Shown here piece after piece: positions 62,361 to 64,000 of a DNA stretch of 64,000 nt (its first letter is position 1; each line of letters starts with the position of its first letter). The notes beneath the pieces were generated by a model. It was given only the letters and a program-made list of their open reading frames with translations. It had not been told where the DNA came from and searched no databases. Made by a program: the position numbers and the translations under genes. The DNA is from Algibacter sp045066735 (GTDB lineage: Bacteria; Bacteroidota; Bacteroidia; Flavobacteriales; Flavobacteriaceae), in NCBI RefSeq assembly GCF_045066735.1, contig NZ_JBISHH010000022.1, forward strand, positions 1-64,000. The letters run 5' to 3'.

Positions 62361-63134
62361 ATGCAACAGACTTTTTATAAATATCAAGGAACAGGTAACG
62401 ATTTTGTTATGGTTGATAACCGTGAGCAAGCGTTCAATAAAAGAGACACCAAAAATATTGCTTTTTTATGCGATAGACGTTTTGGAATAGGAGCAGACGG
62501 ACTTATTCTTCTGGAAAATCATGATACGCTAGATTTTAAAATGGTGTATTATAATGCCGATGGAAATGAAAGTACCATGTGTGGAAATGGCGGACGCTGT
62601 TTGGTTGCTTTTGCGAAACAATTGGGTGTAATTGAAGATAAAGCTGTTTTTGAAGCTATTGATGGTTTGCATCATGCTGAAATTGAAGGTGATATTGTGA
62701 AGTTACAAATGTTGGATGTTGATGTTGTAGAAAAGTTTGATAATCATGTGTTTTTAAACACAGGATCACCACACCATGTACAATTTGAGGATGCTATCGA
62801 GTATTTTGATATTAAGGAGAAAGGTTCTAAAATTAGAAATGGTGAGCCTTATTTTACTGAAGGTACAAACGTGAATTTTGTAAAAAAGGTAAATGATGAA
62901 GTTTTTAGAGTACGTACTTACGAGCGTGGTGTTGAAGATGAAACTTTATCTTGTGGAACAGGTGTAACAGCCGTTGCTATTGCCATGCATGCGATAAAGG
63001 AAACTACGGAAACCTTGATTAAATTAAACGTTCAAGGCGGAAAATTGAAAGTAAGCTTCGATGTTGAGAATGGTGTTTACAAAAATGTTTGGCTTATTGG
63101 TCCTGCAAAATTTGTATTTAAAGGCGAGATATGA
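62361..63134 (+). CDS. dapF: Diaminopimelate epimerase DapF
   Basis: 257 residues. Both catalytic cysteines are present, in CGNGGRC (about 72-78) and SCGTGVTA (near 197), along with the N-terminal KYQGTGNDFVMVDNR and RTYERGVEDETLSCG. It interconverts LL- and meso-diaminopimelate for lysine and peptidoglycan. The ATG gives the normal N-terminus. It overlaps the next gene by 4 bases (ATGA), starting a dapF-GNAT-mltG operon. Confidence 0.97.
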   Translation: MQQTFYKYQGTGNDFVMVDNREQAFNKRDTKNIAFLCDRRFGIGADGLILLENHDTLDFKMVYYNADGNESTMCGNGGRCLVAFAKQLGVIEDKAVFEAIDGLHHAEIEGDIVKLQMLDVDVVEKFDNHVFLNTGSPHHVQFEDAIEYFDIKEKGSKIRNGEPYFTEGTNVNFVKKVNDEVFRVRTYERGVEDETLSCGTGVTAVAIAMHAIKETTETLIKLNVQGGKLKVSFDVENGVYKNVWLIGPAKFVFKGEI

Positions 63135-63655
63135 TAACTCTAAAAGGCGAACATGTTTATTTGCGCGCTTTAGAGCCTGAAGATTTAGAATTTATTCATG
63201 CTGTTGAAAACGATGAGGCTGTTTGGGAAATTAGTAATACGCAAACGCCATATTCTAAATTTTTAATTAAGCAATATTTAGAGGAAGCTCACCGTGATAT
63301 TTATGATGTAAAACAACTTCGTTTAGTGATTTCAACAAATGAAAATAAAGCAATTGGTCTGATCGATTTATTCGATTTCGATTTTAAAAACGGTCGTGCT
63401 GGTATTGGAATTTTAATTAAAGATGAAGTTAATAGGAGTAAAGGTGCTGGTAAGGAAGCTTTGGCTTTGTTAATAAACTATAGTTTCACACATTTAGATC
63501 TTCATCAGTTATATTGTAATATTTCTGAAGAGAACACTACGAGTATCAAATTGTTTACCAATCAGGGGTTTGAACAAATTGGATTAAAAAAAGATTGGAA
63601 CTATGTCAATGGTTCTTATAAAAATGAATATTTATTTCAGCTTATAAAAAATTAA
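63131..63655 (+). CDS. GNAT-family N-acetyltransferase (RimJ/RimL-like)
   Basis: 174 residues. Opening YLRALEPEDLEFIHAVENDEAVW is typical of the RimJ/RimL/SpeG-like group; the acetyl-CoA loop is RSKGAGKEALALLINYSF, followed by LHQLYCNISEENTTSIKLFTNQGF. Substrate unknown. It is coupled to dapF by a 4-base overlap and its stop is directly followed by the mltG ATG. Confidence 0.92.
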   Translation: MITLKGEHVYLRALEPEDLEFIHAVENDEAVWEISNTQTPYSKFLIKQYLEEAHRDIYDVKQLRLVISTNENKAIGLIDLFDFDFKNGRAGIGILIKDEVNRSKGAGKEALALLINYSFTHLDLHQLYCNISEENTTSIKLFTNQGFEQIGLKKDWNYVNGSYKNEYLFQLIKN

Positions 63656-64000
63656 ATGTATATAAAAAAAATACTTATTGCTCTTGCTATTATTGGACTT
63701 CTCGTGGGTGCATTTTTTGCAAACTTTGTTTACAAGGCAATGCTAAGGCCAAATACAGCTTTTAATAATGAAATGGCTTATGTTTATATATCTAGTAATG
63801 CAAATTATAGCGAGGTTAGAAGTCAATTAGAACCTCTACTTGATGATATTGAGTCGTTTGATGATTTGGCTGAGCAAAAAAAATACACTTCTAATATTAG
63901 GGCAGGGAAGTTTGCTATAAAAAAAGGAATGACAAATAATGATATTATCAATTCTATAAGAAGTGGTAATATAGCTATAAAAGTATCTTTTAATAACCAA
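63656..64000 (+). CDS. mltG: Endolytic transglycosylase MltG, N-terminal part (cut by window end)
   Basis: 115 codons are visible, with no stop before the window ends. One N-terminal membrane helix (ILIALAIIGLLVGAFFANFVY), then YVYISSNANYSEVRSQLEPLL and the LysM-like segment SNIRAGKFAIKKGMTNNDIINSIRSG, as at the start of YceG/MltG proteins. MltG cuts growing glycan strands at the inner membrane. The ATG directly follows the GNAT stop codon. The catalytic Glu lies beyond the window. Confidence 0.87.
   Translation, partial: MYIKKILIALAIIGLLVGAFFANFVYKAMLRPNTAFNNEMAYVYISSNANYSEVRSQLEPLLDDIESFDDLAEQKKYTSNIRAGKFAIKKGMTNNDIINSIRSGNIAIKVSFNNQ

Noticed and set aside
62209..62490. Open frame of 93 codons upstream of and overlapping dapF
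   Set aside because: It begins with GTG-type sequence in a non-coding AT-rich area and runs into dapF in another frame; dapF has a clear N-terminus and promoter.

Overview
The window looks like chromosomal DNA of a marine-type member of the Flavobacteriaceae (phylum Bacteroidota). Evidence: low G+C (about one third by eye), promoters of the Bacteroidota TTG / TAnnTTTG type, weak Shine-Dalgarno signals, type IX secretion (T9SS) C-terminal sorting domains of both type A and type B, PorP/SprF proteins, a TonB receptor paired with a DUF4249 lipoprotein, tandem DUF2007 proteins and monomeric isocitrate dehydrogenase. I cannot name the genus. I see no insertion sequence, prophage, CRISPR array or tRNA.

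Layout. 1-130: 3' end of a 5S rRNA and its terminator, so an rRNA operon lies to the left. 0.8-5.9 kb: exported N-formylglutamate-amidohydrolase-like protein (-), isocitrate dehydrogenase (+), TPR lipoprotein (-). 6-13.4 kb: WYL regulator, flippase, TonB receptor with DUF4249 partner, murQ, small membrane protein, DinB-like protein. 13.4-16.6 kb: PIF1-like helicase and a DCC-family protein. 16.7-23.1 kb: thiamine operon thiS-thiC-(thiE/tenI-like)-thiD-thiE-thiG-thiH on the minus strand, controlled by a TPP riboswitch followed by an intrinsic terminator. 23.1-25.7 kb: a membrane protein and MutS2.

26.1-46.8 kb is the most distinctive part: a co-directional surface-adhesin locus whose gene order matches the gliding-motility operon sprC-sprD-sprB-sprF of Flavobacterium johnsoniae, preceded by a gene for an exported beta-helix-like protein. 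It includes a 949-residue PorP/SprF-like protein fused to 15 copies of a 16-residue charged repeat, and a 4,597-residue SprB-like adhesin. Upstream are two near-identical, near-palindromic 18-mers exactly 42 bp apart, a good candidate operator.

46.8-64 kb is mostly housekeeping: MFS transporter, glutaminyl cyclase lipoprotein, SRP RNA (ffs) with a textbook Bacteroidota promoter, SDR oxidoreductase, a thioredoxin-fold lipoprotein without cysteines, an ABC-F ATPase with split active-site degeneration, two DUF2007 proteins, pheT, RDD protein, trmD and a membrane coiled-coil protein, long-form GAPDH, a DegQ/HtrA protease, dapF, a GNAT acetyltransferase and the start of mltG.

Less expected signals are a family of about 130-170 nt structured intergenic elements (two matching full copies and one shorter relative), the asymmetric ABC-F protein, and a higher-order duplication of about 3.6 kb inside the giant adhesin gene.
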